Below, piece after piece: positions 21,592 through 32,937 of a stretch of 64,000 nt of DNA. The DNA is from Adiantum capillus-veneris (taxonomy: Eukaryota; Streptophyta; Polypodiopsida; Polypodiales; Pteridaceae), in contig CM043968.1 of the NCBI GenBank assembly GCA_014529385.2, forward strand, positions 22,682,581 through 22,746,580. The letters are read 5' to 3'. The notes beneath the pieces are model-generated. The model ran no database searches. It was given only the letters and a program-made list of their open reading frames with translations, and was not told where the DNA came from. How positions within the stretch are numbered: the first letter of the stretch is position 1; each line of letters starts with the position of its first letter. The position numbers and the translations under genes were made by a program.

Positions 21592-23592
21592 CGTTATTGG
21601 CTCGATTTGAAGAATGTCCGTGAAGTTAGAAGCTTCTTGGGACTATGTTCGTACTATAGGCGGTTCATTCGAAAGTTTGCAGAGGTTGCTTCCCCTTTGC
21701 ATATTTTGACACAGAAAGGAGTCCCTTTCTCGTGGGGACCCTCAAAGTTGATTGCCTTTCAGACATTGAAAGAGAAATTGACTACAGGACCAATTTTGAC
21801 TTTGTCGGACTTGTAGAAGTCATTTGAAGTATATTGTGATGCTTGTGGTCGTAGTCTGGGTGCGGTCTTAATGCAAGAAGGCCATGTCATTGCTTACGAG
21901 AGCCGATTGTTCTCGAGGCCGGAGATGACAACAGATTTATGAGAAAGAGCTTTTGGCGGTTATCCATGCTCTTACTCAGTGGCTGCATTACCTACTCGGA
22001 GCGGATTTTACGGTCTTTACAGACCATCAGAGTTTGCTCTACTTCTTGTCACAGAAGCAACTTTCGAAAAAGCAGATGCGGTGGGCGAACATCTTGTCAC
22101 AGTTTCACTTCCAGATTGTCCATGTGTAGGGATAGAAGAATGTGGTGGCAGATGCTTTGTCTCGGAAGTCGTTGGTTTTGGCTATTTCAGCGATACATCA
22201 TAGGAGCTTCGAGGATATGGTCGACCAGTATGCCACAGATACAGATTTTTCAGACGTTTTCACATGGATACGGGATGGGGAGACAGTAGCGGGATATTCC
22301 ATTCGGGATGGCTACTTGATAAGAAAAACCATGTTGTGCGTTACACAGCCGTTGAGGGAAAAGGTTATGACTGAATGCCACAGTCCACCACCTTTTACGA
22401 CTTCTTTTGGTCGAGACTCAAAAAGGATGTGGGAGAGTTTGTGTGCCAACTAGTTGCTTAGTATGCCAGAAGGTCAAGTTTGACAGGCATAAAGCACAGG
22501 GATTGTTACAGCCTTTACCCATACCCACCTGCCCTTGGGAAAGTATTGCAATGTATTTCATTTTTGATCTCGTGAGAACAGAGAGATGGTATCTGGACTG
22601 TTATTGATAGATTTAGTAAACAGGCTCATTTCATTTCAGTGAAGAAAACTGTCAAGCTAGATCACTTAGCGAGACCCAGATCTTCAGATTACATGGCATG
22701 CCTAAGACGATTGTCTCCGACAGAGACCCGAGATTTACGAGTTTGTTTTGGAAGGCAATTTGGGAGAACATTGGCGTGCGGTTGCAATTCCCGTCATTGT
22801 TCCACCCGCAGACTGATGGGCAATCTGAGATTGCAAATTCAGTGGTTCTAGATTTAGTGAAGTCTTATATCTCAGATCAAAAGACTCAATGGGAAATGTA
22901 CTTACCTTTGGTGGAATTTGCCTACAATAACACGATACACTCTTCAAAGGGGAAGGCGCCATTTGAGATTGTTGAAGGTGCTGTGAAGGTTCCACCCTTC
23001 CTAAGCACGAAAGATAAGATTTTTGAAGAGGATGAATATACGCGAGACTTAGATACGGCTTTTGCCAAGGTTCGCGAGACTTTGCAGAAATCTCAAGAAC
23101 GATAGAAAAAGGCAGCGATCGCTATCATCGCGACTTGAAATTAAAGGAGGATGATTGGGTGCTCTTACTTTTTGAGAAGGCACGCCTGAGTAAGAAAAAG
23201 GGAAAGGAGAGGCTTTTTCCAAAGCTTAGTATGTGATACTATGGACCTTTCCAGATCACTGAAAAGATAAATGATGTCTCCTTCCGACTGGAACTACCTG
23301 ATACTTAGAGGATTCACAATGCATTTCATGTGAGTCTCTTGAAACCTTTTAAAGGTGATGTGCTTGATGATGGGGAGCTTGATGAGCAACCCGAAGTGGA
23401 GAAAACGAGGAGATCCTTGTTCCTGAACAGATTTTGGCACATAAGGATACGAAGAAAGGTAAAGTCCGAAGGCGGTTCTTGGTTAAATTCAAGAACTACC
23501 CTGCATTTGATGCGAAGTGGATGGAGGAGGAGGACCTAGCAGATACTCCTCGGATTGTGAAACTTTACCTCGATGCTTTTGGTTTAGCATAG
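21592..23592 (+). pseudogene. second half of pol of element A: RT end, RNase H, integrase, chromodomain
   Basis: It resumes with DLKNVREVRSFLGLCSYYRR and shows the RNase H region (YCDACGRSLGAVLMQ-like, frameshifted near 21940). The integrase finger (CLVCQKVKFDRHKAQ) and core (VSDRDPRFTSLFW, HPQTDGQSEIAN) follow, then a chromodomain with FLVKFKNYPAFDAKWMEEED, ending at the TAG at 23590-23592. Relative to copy B it has TAG in place of CAG at 21814, 22127 and 23103, plus several frameshifts. It is not functional. Confidence 0.85.
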
Positions 23593-24191
23593 TCTACTCC
23601 AAATGGAACCGAAAATTCAGCTTGGTCGGAGATCTGGTGCAGTGGGATGCACAAGAGGGGAGTCACTCTGTTCCTTTGTCAACAGATGCCTTGATTTAGA
23701 TACTAGAGTCACTGATGTGTCTTTGAGCTTCAGGGATACTGAAAGTTGATAGTATTCTGTTGTATGACTTTATGAAATGGAATTCTTGATTATAATACTG
23801 ATTTGTTCTTGACTTCTTTTAAGTGCAGGAACTGATAGACGAAATGACTGCAGCATTTTGGTCTGATTGATCTCGAATAGACATGGTTGCAATAGGGGTT
23901 AGTCAATCGGACATCTATGAGGTCCCGATTGGATCTAGATGCGATTGCTAGCTACATTGCCGATAAATCATGGTCTAAGATCCGAATGAATTTTGAATGT
24001 CATGTGATGTCCTGTGATGTCGAGTGATGTTTTGTGATGTCCTGTGATGTGACTGTCGATTGGTACATGTGCTAGATGTGTGTTCCTAGTACGTAGGTAC
24101 TAACAGTCAGTGTCTGCTAAGACGGTTTATGGTCTCTGTCTGTTTTGTAGGCGTAAACGAGGGCGATTACAATGCTTTCAAGAGGGGGGTA
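23593..24191 (+). other. 3' internal non-coding region of element A
   Basis: About 600 bp without a gene, closely matched by 30196-30756 in copy B. It contains a 10-bp minisatellite (24001-24050) and ends in a polypurine tract, CAAGAGGGGGGTA (24179-24191), next to the LTR. Confidence 0.75.
24001..24050 (+). repeat. 10-bp minisatellite, five units
   Basis: Units of the form TGTGATGTCC. Copy B has three units at 30605-30636, so the array length varies between copies. Confidence 0.85.
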
Positions 24192-24760
24192 TGTCACAAA
24201 GTGATGACGTGGCTGCCTGTCTGTAGAAACCCTAATCTACAGAAACCCTAATTCTAGAAAGCCTAACCCTAATTGCTGCTGAAACCCTAATTCTGGCGGC
24301 AGAAATGCCACGTGGAAGCAGTACGGACTTTCGAGATTTGCGTCGGATTTTGCGGCGGGATTTACGCTTGCTGGATTTACGGCAGCTTTTTGGCTTGCTT
24401 TTATGCAAGCTTGAGAGAGAAAGAAAGAGTTCTTGCTTTATTTTTATCAAGGCTTTTGATTTGGAAGCTTTTGGGGCTCTGCTTTTTGCATCCCTTGTAA
24501 AACTTTAAATAAGCGGTTTTGGGCACACTCTGCAGAGCATCTGGACACAGAGTCTGAGAGTGAAACCCTAATCGCTCTCTTGTACTGTGAACATTGATTA
24601 ATACATAAAGAAATACCGAAAGGGGCGCCAGTCTTTGGGGCCAATATCTCTAGGCACGGAACTCCGTAAGGCGAGTGCAAATCTACTGTGAATTGTTTTG
24701 AAGTGGTTATTAGGTGCTGTCATGATTGATTCTTGACTTGGAGTGTCCAAGTCTGTTACA
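24192..24760 (+). repeat. 3' LTR of element A, complete (569 bp)
   Basis: Begins TGTCACAAAG after the polypurine tract and ends TCTGTTACA. CCCTAA-like repeats occur near 24228-24290 and the 36-nt box at 24607-24642. Its last 273 bp match the truncated 5' LTR at 3367. Confidence 0.9.
24607..24642 (+). promoter_or_regulatory. conserved 36-nt LTR box, copy 4
   Basis: Same box in the 3' LTR of A, with GGGGCGCCAGTCTTTGGGGC at its 3' half. Confidence 0.75.
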
Positions 24761-26351
24761 CCGATGCCTCGCATTGAGTATATCCTTGATAGGCTCAATG
24801 AGGCAAAGGTTTTCAGCAAGGTCGACCTCAAGAGTGGATACCATCAGGTACGGGTATTCAAAGGCGACATCTTCAAGACCGCTTTTCGCACTGAGCAAGG
24901 GCAATGGGAGTATGTTGTTATGCCTTTTGGATTGACAGGTGCCGGTGGTACATTTAATCGTCTCATGGTAGGCCGTTTCGGCGATATGGTTGGTGTATGT
25001 GTGTTCATTTTTCTTGATGATATTCTCATTTTTTCTGCATCGTGGGAGCAACATGAAAGGGATGTGGGAAGAATATTGGCCCGTTTGGATGAGTATCAGT
25101 TCTACATTGCAACTAATAAATCTGAGTTTTTTCTCACTGAAGTTACTTATCTGGGTTGTATCATTTCTGCAGAAGGCGTCAAGTTAGACCCCGCGAAGGT
25201 GGAACATGTACGTAATTGGGATTTGTCCAAGACTGCATATGATGTGCGTTCTTTTCTTGGGTTATGTGAAGCATATAGTTCGCACATAGAGAATTTTGCA
25301 CGCATTGCCGTACCTATGACTAATGTTTTGAAAGGGGTAAAGACTCGCTGTCAGCGCGTAGACTTGCCCGAAGCAGCCATTGAGGCTTTCGCAACCCTCA
25401 AGGTCGCGGTGACAGAAGCACCGTGTCTTATCCTTGCCTCTTGGGATGATCCCTTTGAGGTATGGACGGATGCGAGCAATGTCGCCATAGCGCTGTGCTT
25501 TAGCAGCATGATCGTCCTGTAGCTTTCCTTAGCCCGAAGCTCAATAGTGCAGAAAAGGACTACTCAGTTTATGTTAAAGAACTTTTGTCTGTCATTCACT
25601 CTCTTCTGTATGGTAGAGAGTTCACAGTTCGCACAGATCATCAAGCCCTCAAGTGGCTACAGTCTATGCCTAGTGCACATTGGAGTGATCGCAAAACACG
25701 GTGGTCACAATTTTTTGAGCAATTTGGAGGTTTGATTGAGTATGTGTTTGGAAAATCTAACCCTGTTGTAAATGTGTTGAATCGCGAAGGACAGATTTCT
25801 GCTCTTGAGTCAAGATCCACAGTTTCTATTCAGGGTGCGTCTTTCGACAGCATGAAGAACCAATATGCGGATTCTGAGTTTGGTAAGCAATGGTTGCAGG
25901 CTCTTGCTTCCCAAGGGCCAAGCAACTATCTCATTCGTGATGGTTTGTTGTATTTTCGTCAACGTTTATGTGTGTTGCGCTCTCTCAGGCCAACCATATT
26001 GCATGATGCACATGATTCTCTCATGGGTGGGCACAGGGGAATGAACACCACTTTTGGAAAAAATAGAAAGATTCTTTTATTGGCCTAAAATGCGAAAGGA
26101 TGTGTTTCGTTATGTCACACAGTGCACTATATGTCAAAAGGTAAAAGCTCCTCGGGGTAAGCAGCAAGGCCTCTTGCTTCCACTGCCTATTCTCGATAGA
26201 GCTTTTCAGGATATCTCCATGGATTTTGTGACTAACCTCTCACCAAGTTTGCATTCAAGGAACACTCAATGTTTGACAATTGTTGATCGTTTCAGAAAGT
26301 TTTGCATGTTGATTCCTTGTAAAGCTACAGTCACTGCACAAGATGTGGCAT
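24761..26351 (+). pseudogene. Ty3-type pol fragment D (RT, RNase H, integrase N-terminus)
   Basis: The fragment starts inside RT ([27 protein letters not shown]) directly at the end of LTR A. It has MPFGLTGAGGTFN and the catalytic FLDDILIFS, then RNase H (WTDAS; REFTVRTDHQALKWLQ), the integrase finger (GGHRGMN; CTICQKVKAPRGKQQG) and SMDFVTNL. It breaks at 26351 where gag of B begins. FLDDILIF and LTGAGGTF differ from the FFDD and LTNAP forms of A, B, C and E, so this is another Ty3 lineage. A frameshift and TAG near 25490-25522 disrupt RNase H. It has no LTR of its own. Confidence 0.8.
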
Positions 26352-26800
26352 TACCCGCCTCTTCATTTAAGAAGATCTCGTTCAAGGAACAGATTGAGCG
26401 GTTTACCTTGGGTCTACCTACAGAGATCCGAGACCACTGCTCGGAACAGGAGTCAGCTTCCATTCAGGAGTTGATGAGTCATGCGAAACGGGATTTTGCC
26501 ATTCACTCTGGCAGTCTGACCTACCCCACTGATGAGATCATGACACAAAGAGCCGAACAGACTTCGACAAATGAAAGTAGAAAGAGAAAGAGCAATCCAG
26601 AAAAGAAGGATGCATGACCCAAGCTTACTCCTCAGGAGCGGGCTCCCTATATCAGGGAAGGGAAGTGCTTTGGATGCGGGGAAACTGGACATATCTCCGC
26701 GAAGTGCCCTAAAAAGGCACATAAAGAACAAAACGACAGGGGCGACGAAAGGCCTGAGAGTTCGAGAGTAGCTGAGGAACATGGACGAAAAGGCAATATG
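26352..26800 (+). pseudogene. gag C-terminus and zinc knuckle of element B
   Basis: The gag core end with TLGLPTEIRDHC and ELMSHAKRDFAIHSGS is followed, after a frame change near 26560-26620, by the knuckle CFGCGETGHISAKC (about 26670-26712) and a basic tail. Truncated at its 5' end by the junction with fragment D. Confidence 0.75.
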
Positions 26801-26820
26801 AAAACAAGACTGGTTCCAGA

Positions 26821-27576
26821 TTGCGTGGGTATCGATCCCAGCACGGTGGACGAGAGTACAGAACTTTGCCGAGCTGGGGCAAAGTGAAAGATCAAGAAGC
26901 CCTGATCTTCTTTGATGGAGGAGCCAAGGCCAACTTCATTTCACCGGAATTGGCGGCGCGGCTCAAGATCACTCTCGATCAAATGGGACCACTTGCGGAG
27001 GCAGTTCTAGCGGCACCCGGCAGGGACGTAGCCATTACACCTGTCATTGGCAAACTTCGGTTGCATTGTCAGGGGTATTTGGGGCATGAGGACTTTTACA
27101 TAATGCCTTTGGAAGGTTGTGATGTCCTCTTGGGAATTTCCTGGTACCACAAGAACTACGCCGTGGTCAATTATCGGACGAGGAAAGCGACATTGACTAC
27201 AGAGAAGGGCAGAACCATTGTACTTGATATTAAACTTAAGGGCGAGTCTGTCCCTATTGTATCGGCTTCGACCATTTCAAAATTAATGAAATCCAGTCTG
27301 TTTGTTTACTTGATCTTCATGAAAGAGTTGAGTGATGAGGATAGGACAAATATGTATGAACTTGATAAAGAACGCCAAGATTTTCTCCACTCTCATGCCG
27401 ATTGCTTCTCAGAGGGCCTGCGAGGCGAGTTACCACTTGCTCGTCCTGAATATCATACCATTGATCTGATACCTAGATGCACACCACCGAACCGGCCACC
27501 TTACCTTGTGAGCCGAGCAGAGAACGAAGAGATTATGAACCAAGTAAAAGACCTCTTGGAGAAGGGTCTTGTCTAG
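26821..27576 (+). CDS. protease and RT start of element B
   Basis: Open frame of 251 residues. The active site [16 protein letters not shown] (about residues 29-44) has Gly in the middle of the D-X-G triad. [20 protein letters not shown] and the RT linker NRPPYLVSRAENEEIMNQV follow. It ends at a TAG (27574-27576) at the same codon as in A (5868), where C has a Gln codon. The original product would have continued into RT. Confidence 0.8.
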   Translation: MRGYRSQHGGREYRTLPSWGKVKDQEALIFFDGGAKANFISPELAARLKITLDQMGPLAEAVLAAPGRDVAITPVIGKLRLHCQGYLGHEDFYIMPLEGCDVLLGISWYHKNYAVVNYRTRKATLTTEKGRTIVLDIKLKGESVPIVSASTISKLMKSSLFVYLIFMKELSDEDRTNMYELDKERQDFLHSHADCFSEGLRGELPLARPEYHTIDLIPRCTPPNRPPYLVSRAENEEIMNQVKDLLEKGLV

Positions 27577-30195
27577 CCTAGTACTTCACCGTATTGCTCT
27601 CCAATGTTGTTGGTTTTGAAGAAAGATGGATCTTGGAGAATGTGCATCAATTATAGAGCTCTCAACAAAATCACCATCAAGAACAGGTTTCCGATTCCTA
27701 GGATCGATGATATACTCGACAGATTACAGGGATTCTCTTGCTTTAGCAGGATTGATTTGAAGAGTGGATATCATTAGATCCGAATCGCGCCGAGAGACGT
27801 CTACAAGACGGCCTTTCGGACGACTTTTGGATTATTTGAGTTTTTGGTGATGCCATTTGACTTAATCAATGCTCCTGCAACATTTAACCGAATGATGGAC
27901 ATGATTTTTCGAGAGAGTAGGCTATTTGTTGGCACTTTCTTTGACGATATCATTGTTTTCTCCAAGAATGAGGCAGAACATAGAGATCATCTGCTTCAGG
28001 TCTTTCGGGCATTACGAGATCACAAGTTAGTGATCAATGCAAAGAAAAGTGAATTTTTCCTACCAGAGATACACTTTTTGGGACACATTGTCTCAGCAAC
28101 AGGAGTGCAGATGGATCCGGCCAAGATAGAGACTATCCATGATTGGCCCGATTTGAAGAATGTCCATGAAGTTGGAAGCTTCTTGGGATTGTGTTCGTAC
28201 TACAGGTGGTTCATTCGAAAGTTTGCAAAGGTTGCTTTCCCTTTGCATATCTTGACACAGAAAGGAGTCCCTTTCTCGTGGGGACCCATAGAGGTGACTG
28301 CCTTTCAGACTTTGAAAGAGAGAGTGACTACGGGACCAGTTTTGACTTTGCCGGACTTGCAGAAGTCATTTGAAGTATATTGTGATGCTTGTGGTTGTAG
28401 TCTCGGTGCGGTCTTAATGCAAGAAGGCCATGCCATTGCTTACGAGAGTCGATTGTTTTCAAGGCCGGAATTGACAACAAGATTTATGAGAAAGTGCTTT
28501 TGGCGATTATCCATGTTGTTACTCAGTGGCGGCACTACCTACTCAAAGCGGATTTTACTGTCTTTACAGACTATCAGAGTTTGCGCTACTTCTTGTCACA
28601 GAAGCAGCTATCGGAAAAGCAGATGCGGTGGGCGAACATCTTGTCACAGTTTCACTTCCAGATTGTCCATGTTCAGGGACATAAGAATTTGGTGGTAGAT
28701 GCTTTGTCTCCGGAGCCGTTGGTTTTGTCTATTTCCGTGATACATCATGGGAGCTTCGAGGATATGGTCGACCAATATGCCACAGATCCGGATTTTGCAG
28801 ACGTTTTCACACGGATACAAAATGGGGAGATAGTAGCGGGATATTCCATTTGGGATGGCTACTTGATGAGGAAAACCATGTTGTGTGTTACACAACCATT
28901 GAGGGAAAAGGTTATGATTGAATGCCACTGTCCACCTTTTACGGGTCACGGCGGCATTGCTACCTCCATGAAAGGGGTAGAGAGATACTTCTTTTGGCCG
29001 AGACTCAAGAAGGATGTGGAAGAGTTTGTGCGTAGGTGCTTGGTATGTCAGAAGGTCAAGTTTGACATGCATAAAGCACAGGGATTGTTACAGCCTTTGC
29101 CCATACCCACCGGCCCCTGGGAAAGTATTGCAATGGATTTCATTTTTGATCTCCCGAGAACACAGAGTGGTCACAATGGTATCTGGACTGTTATTGACAG
29201 ATTTAGCAAGCAGGCACATTCATTCCAGTAAAGAAAACAGTCAAGCTGGATCACTTAGCGAGACTGTTTGTGGCCCAGATTTTCAGATTACATGGCATGC
29301 TTGAGACGATTGTCTTCGACAGGGAGCCCAGATTTACGAGTTTGTTTTGGAAGGCAATTTGGGAGAACATTGGCACGTGGTTGCAGTTCTCGTCATCTTT
29401 CCACCCATAGACTGACGGGCAATCTGAGATTGCTAATTTAGTGGTTTTAGATTTATTGAAGTCTTATATCTCGTTTAGAAGACTCAATGGGAAAAGTATC
29501 TACCTTTGGTGGAATTTGCTTACAATAACACGATACACTCTTCGACGGGGAAGGCGCCATTTGAGATTGTTGAAGGTGCTGTGAAGGTTCCACCCTTCCT
29601 AAGCACGAAAGATAAGATTTTTGAAGGTGATGAGCATACGCGCGACTTAGACACGGCTTTTGCCAAGGTCCGCGAGGCTTTGCAGAAATCTCAAGAACGA
29701 CAGAAAAAGGCAGCGGATCACCATCATCGCGATTTGAAATTGAAGGAGGATGATTGGGTGCTCTTACGTTTTGAGAAGGCACGCCTGAGAAAGAAAAAGA
29801 GAAAGGAGAGGCTTTTTCCAAAGCTTAGTATGAGATACTACGGACCTTTCCAGATCTCTGAAAAGATCAATGATGTATCCTTTCGATTGAAACTGCGTGA
29901 CACTTGGAGGATTCACAATGCATTTCATGTGAGTCTCTTGAAACCTTTCAAAGGTGATGTGCTTGAAGATGGGGAGCCCGATGAGCAACCCAAAGTGGAA
30001 GAAAACGAGGCGATCCTTGTTCCTGAACAGATTTTGGCACATAAGGGCACATAGAATAAGGGTAAAGTAAGAAGGCGGTTCTTGGTTAAATTCAAGAACT
30101 ATCCTGCATTGGATGCGAAGTGGATGGAGGAGGAGGACCTAGCAGATACTCCTCAGATTGTTAACCTTTACCTTGAAGCTTTTGGTTTAGCATAG
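27577..30195 (+). pseudogene. RT, RNase H, integrase and chromodomain of element B
   Basis: RT has [26 protein letters not shown] and GHIVSATGVQMDP. RNase H reads YCDACGCSLGAVLMQ, with a frame change at about 28480. Integrase has the finger (HCPPFTGHGGI, CLVCQKVKFDMHKAQ) and MDFIFDLPRTQSGHNGIWTV. The core DDE part (29230-29500) is frameshifted. GPY/F-like RYYGPFQISEKI and a chromodomain (FLVKFKNYPALDAKWMEEED) end at the TAG at 30193-30195. Stops include TAG at about 27775 for CAG (SGYH*IRI). Open stretches are 27844-28698, 28494-29231 and 29506-30054. Confidence 0.85.
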
Positions 30196-30756
30196 TCTAT
30201 TCCAAATGGAACCCAGAATTCAGCTTGGCCGCAGATCTGGTGCAGTGGGATGCACAACAGGGGAGTTACTCCGCTCCTTTGTCAACAGATGCCTCGATTT
30301 TTAAAATACTAGTCATTGATGTCTCTTTGAGCTTCAGGGATACTGAGAGCTGACAGTTTTTTGCTGTATGACTTTATGAAATGGAATTCCTGAATATGAA
30401 ACTGATTTGTTCTTGACTTGTTTTTAAGTGCAGGAACTGGTAGACGAAATGACTGCAGCATTTTGGCCTAATTGATCTCGAATAGACATGGTTGCAATAG
30501 GGGTTAGTCAATCGGGCATCTATGAGGTCCCGACTTGATCTAGATGCGATTGCTAGCTACATTGCCGATAAATCATGGTCTAAGATTCGAATGAATGTTG
30601 AATGTCATGTGATGTCCTGTGATGTCGTGTGATGTGACTGTCGATTGGTACATGTGCTAGATGTGTGTTCCTAGTGCGTAGGTACTAACAGTTAGTGTCT
30701 GCTAAGACGGTTTATGGCTTCTGTCTGTTTTGTAGGCGTAATCGAGGGTGATTACA
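30196..30756 (+). other. 3' internal non-coding region of element B
   Basis: Counterpart of 23593-24191 in A. It has three units of the 10-bp minisatellite (30605-30636). About 29 bp that include the polypurine tract and the LTR start are missing just before 30757. Confidence 0.75.
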
Positions 30757-31068
30757 AACTGATGACGTGGCTGCCCGCTGTACACACACACCCTTTGAAG
30801 AAATTCAGTGATGCTGATGTGGCTGCCCTGTACGGCAAATGATGACGTGGCCTGCAGTACGGATTTTTGGGACTCGTGGCGGAAATTACGGAGGACTGAA
30901 GCTGCGGCAATTTGCTTTTGGGCGATGCTTTTCATGCTACGCAGTTTTTTACAGTGCTTTTGCGTGAAGCTTTTACGGCAGCCTTTGGCTACGCAAGAGA
31001 TAAAGAGAGACCTTTGCTTTATTTTATGCAAAGGATGGGAGAGAGAGAAAGCCTCGTTGCTTTATATT

Positions 31069-31071
<3 letters not shown>

Positions 31072-31149
<78 letters not shown>
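31072..31149 (+). repeat. (GA)n microsatellite inside LTR B
   Basis: About 39 GA units; absent from LTR A. Confidence 0.97.
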
Positions 31150-31153
<4 letters not shown>

Positions 31154-31364
31154 TTTTGCTTTATTTTTCTATTGGCTCAAGAGAGAGCTTGTGGAAAGTA
31201 GGAAGCTTTTGGGCTTTTGATTTTCAGCTTTTGGGGCTCTGCTTTTGGCATCCCTTGTAATCTTTAAATATGTAAGCAGGCCTCACAACTTAGAGCATCT
31301 GGACGCAGAGTCTGAGTGTGAGCGCCTGCCCGCACTCTTGTACTTTGAACTCAGATTAATACAA

Positions 31365-31400
31365 AAAGAAATACCGAAAGGGGAGCCAGTCTTTGGGGCC
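31365..31400 (+). promoter_or_regulatory. conserved 36-nt LTR box, copy 5
   Basis: Box in LTR B with GGGGAGCC at the variable position. Confidence 0.75.
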
Positions 31401-31525
31401 AGTATCTTAGGCACGAAACTCCGCCGGGCCAGTGTCGAATAAATTGTGAACTGTGAACTGTTTTGAAGTGTTATTTTGGTGCTGACGCGGTAGATTCTTG
31501 ATTTGGAGTGTCCAAGTCTGTTATA

Positions 31526-32926
31526 ATTGGAATCTTATTTGAAGTATTTCCGGGGCCGATCCTTGACTTATTAGCCACTCCCACCCTTACTTCATCGCGC
31601 ATCGGGCGCGCTCCCGTCTGCATCGCTCATGTCTTACAGGGCATAAGATATAAAGATCACTTGCAAGAGAAGGATCCAAGATTTGTTTCGAGTCAGTGTT
31701 TTCTCAGAAGCATTGCCATGTAGACTCCAGAGGTTGATGCCTATAGCTACCAAGCTGCACACCCCAAGGATTGGGCAAGCTTTCAAGAAAATTTTTGCCG
31801 GAAGTTATATGGTTTCTGACATCTTCCTTCAGAGTGCAACTTTTGGCAGAGTGGGGTATCCTAAAATGCTTGCCATGGAAATCCTAGCAGATTATAACTT
31901 GAAATTTCTCGACATCTCTCAGTAGGTGTCTCTTCTGGAGCTGATAACCTTGGAGGTTCAGTGTGATTGCTATGACTTGGGACTACCATCACCGCCACAA
32001 GAACACTGTCTGTCCAAGAGTTGATGGACCATACAATGGTTGGCTACGACCTTATCGAAGGAACCTAACCCTAATTTTGGTGTAGTGTTCAAGATGGAAA
32101 GTCAGTCGACTTTTCGAGCTCGATTGATGTCGAGATTGCTTTTTAAGTTTGAGTTTTATTTGAGAACTTGTTTGGTGAAATTTGTTTGAAATGGATGGTA
32201 TCTATTTTGAACCTGTCTTGGTGCCGATTTGAACTGTTTGACTCTGGTTTTAATACTGGTTGCAATGATTTGTGATTTTACTCTCGGGTGGAGTACTGAG
32301 AACTAATTTCTGAGAATGCTTGCACATACTCATGGCCCTGACCCTTGTTATTTGCGGGGGGAGTATTAAATGCTTGAAAAATATTGTTGTTGTTACTCTC
32401 GGCCCAGACCTAGATGGTTATGGGAGAGGAGTATTAAGAAATTTGAGCAGGTTACTCTCAGCACCTCCAAATGACGCAGGCTACGGTATGAGGGGCTCGT
32501 ACCTTTTTAGGTTATGCGGGAGGAGTGATGAGGGAGTTGTTGAATATCTCCGGGCCCGGACCTTGTTAGGTTATGCGGGAGGAGTGTTCATCAGCGATTT
32601 AATGTTTCTATGTCTTGTAACATGCATATGTGAGCATTTGTGTTGCATTGTGATATGCCAACTACTGAATATTTCTAATTGGATGAGATTGTCTAATTTT
32701 AGTGCATCAAGACGCTCATGGAAGATCAGTGCAGTCTAGGTATGATGGCTAATTTTACTACGTCCGAATATTAAGAGTTCCGATCTGGACGAAAGGAGAA
32801 GCCAACTCCTTAACAAAAAAAAAGAGCAAACTAATTGCCCTCGGATTTTTTTATATATAGCTAACTTGAATTGTTTTACAGATAGGCTGTAATCGCGAAC
32901 GATTACTTTCTTTCAAGAAGGGGGGA
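31526..32926 (+). other. decayed internal remnant of a third A/B-like element (G)
   Basis: No intact gene. The last 60 bp (CGCGAACGATTAC to the polypurine run AAGAAGGGGGGA, ending 32926) match the 3' internal end of A. An imperfect tandem repeat covers 32330-32590. Short frames such as 31508-31723 are not recognisable. Confidence 0.5.
32330..32590 (+). repeat. imperfect tandem repeat with GGTTATGCGGGAGGAGT core
   Basis: At least four diverged units end in TTATTTGCGGGGGGAGT, GGTTATGGGAGAGGAGT, GGTTATGCGGGAGGAGT (twice), each after a GGCCC(A/G)GACC-like segment or its remnant. Unit length is uneven, about 60-80 bp. Confidence 0.65.
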
Positions 32927-32937
32927 TGTCACAAACT

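Larger units (their letters stand above)
3367..24760 (+). mobile_element. Ty3/gypsy chromovirus A, split by insertion of C
   Basis: Plus-strand element with a 5'-truncated 5' LTR (3367-3645), Met-tRNA primer site, gag, protease and half of RT up to 6407. The remaining RT, RNase H, integrase and chromodomain resume at 21592, followed by a 3' LTR ending at 24760. Joining the halves reproduces the order seen uninterrupted in sister copy B. The two LTR copies differ by about 15 positions plus a 7-nt gap over 280 bp by eye. It is degenerate throughout. Confidence 0.88.
26352..31525 (+). mobile_element. Ty3/gypsy chromovirus B, 5'-truncated sister of A
   Basis: Begins inside gag (LPASSFKKISFKEQIERF, matching 4805 onward in A) and runs through knuckle, protease, RT, RNase H, integrase and chromodomain to a 3' LTR (30757-31525). 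No 5' LTR. Better preserved than A, it supplies the uninterrupted reference that shows where C entered A. Confidence 0.9.
30757..31525 (+). repeat. 3' LTR of element B, enlarged by (GA)n
   Basis: It starts within ACTGATGACGTGGCTGCC and ends CCAAGTCTGTTATA. About 200 bp longer than LTR A, largely because of the (GA)n tract at 31072-31149. It carries the 36-nt box. Confidence 0.85.

Noticed and set aside
24192-24300. CCCTAA-like motifs as telomeric repeat
   Set aside because: Only a few scattered AAACCCTAA units inside an LTR, not an array.
8572-30195. Chromodomain frames as host chromatin genes
   Set aside because: Each directly follows integrase in the same element, so they are retrotransposon domains.
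30808-31260. 150-residue plus-strand frame with a long RERERE run
   Set aside because: Translation of the (GA)n tract in LTR B; no conserved domain and absent from LTR A.
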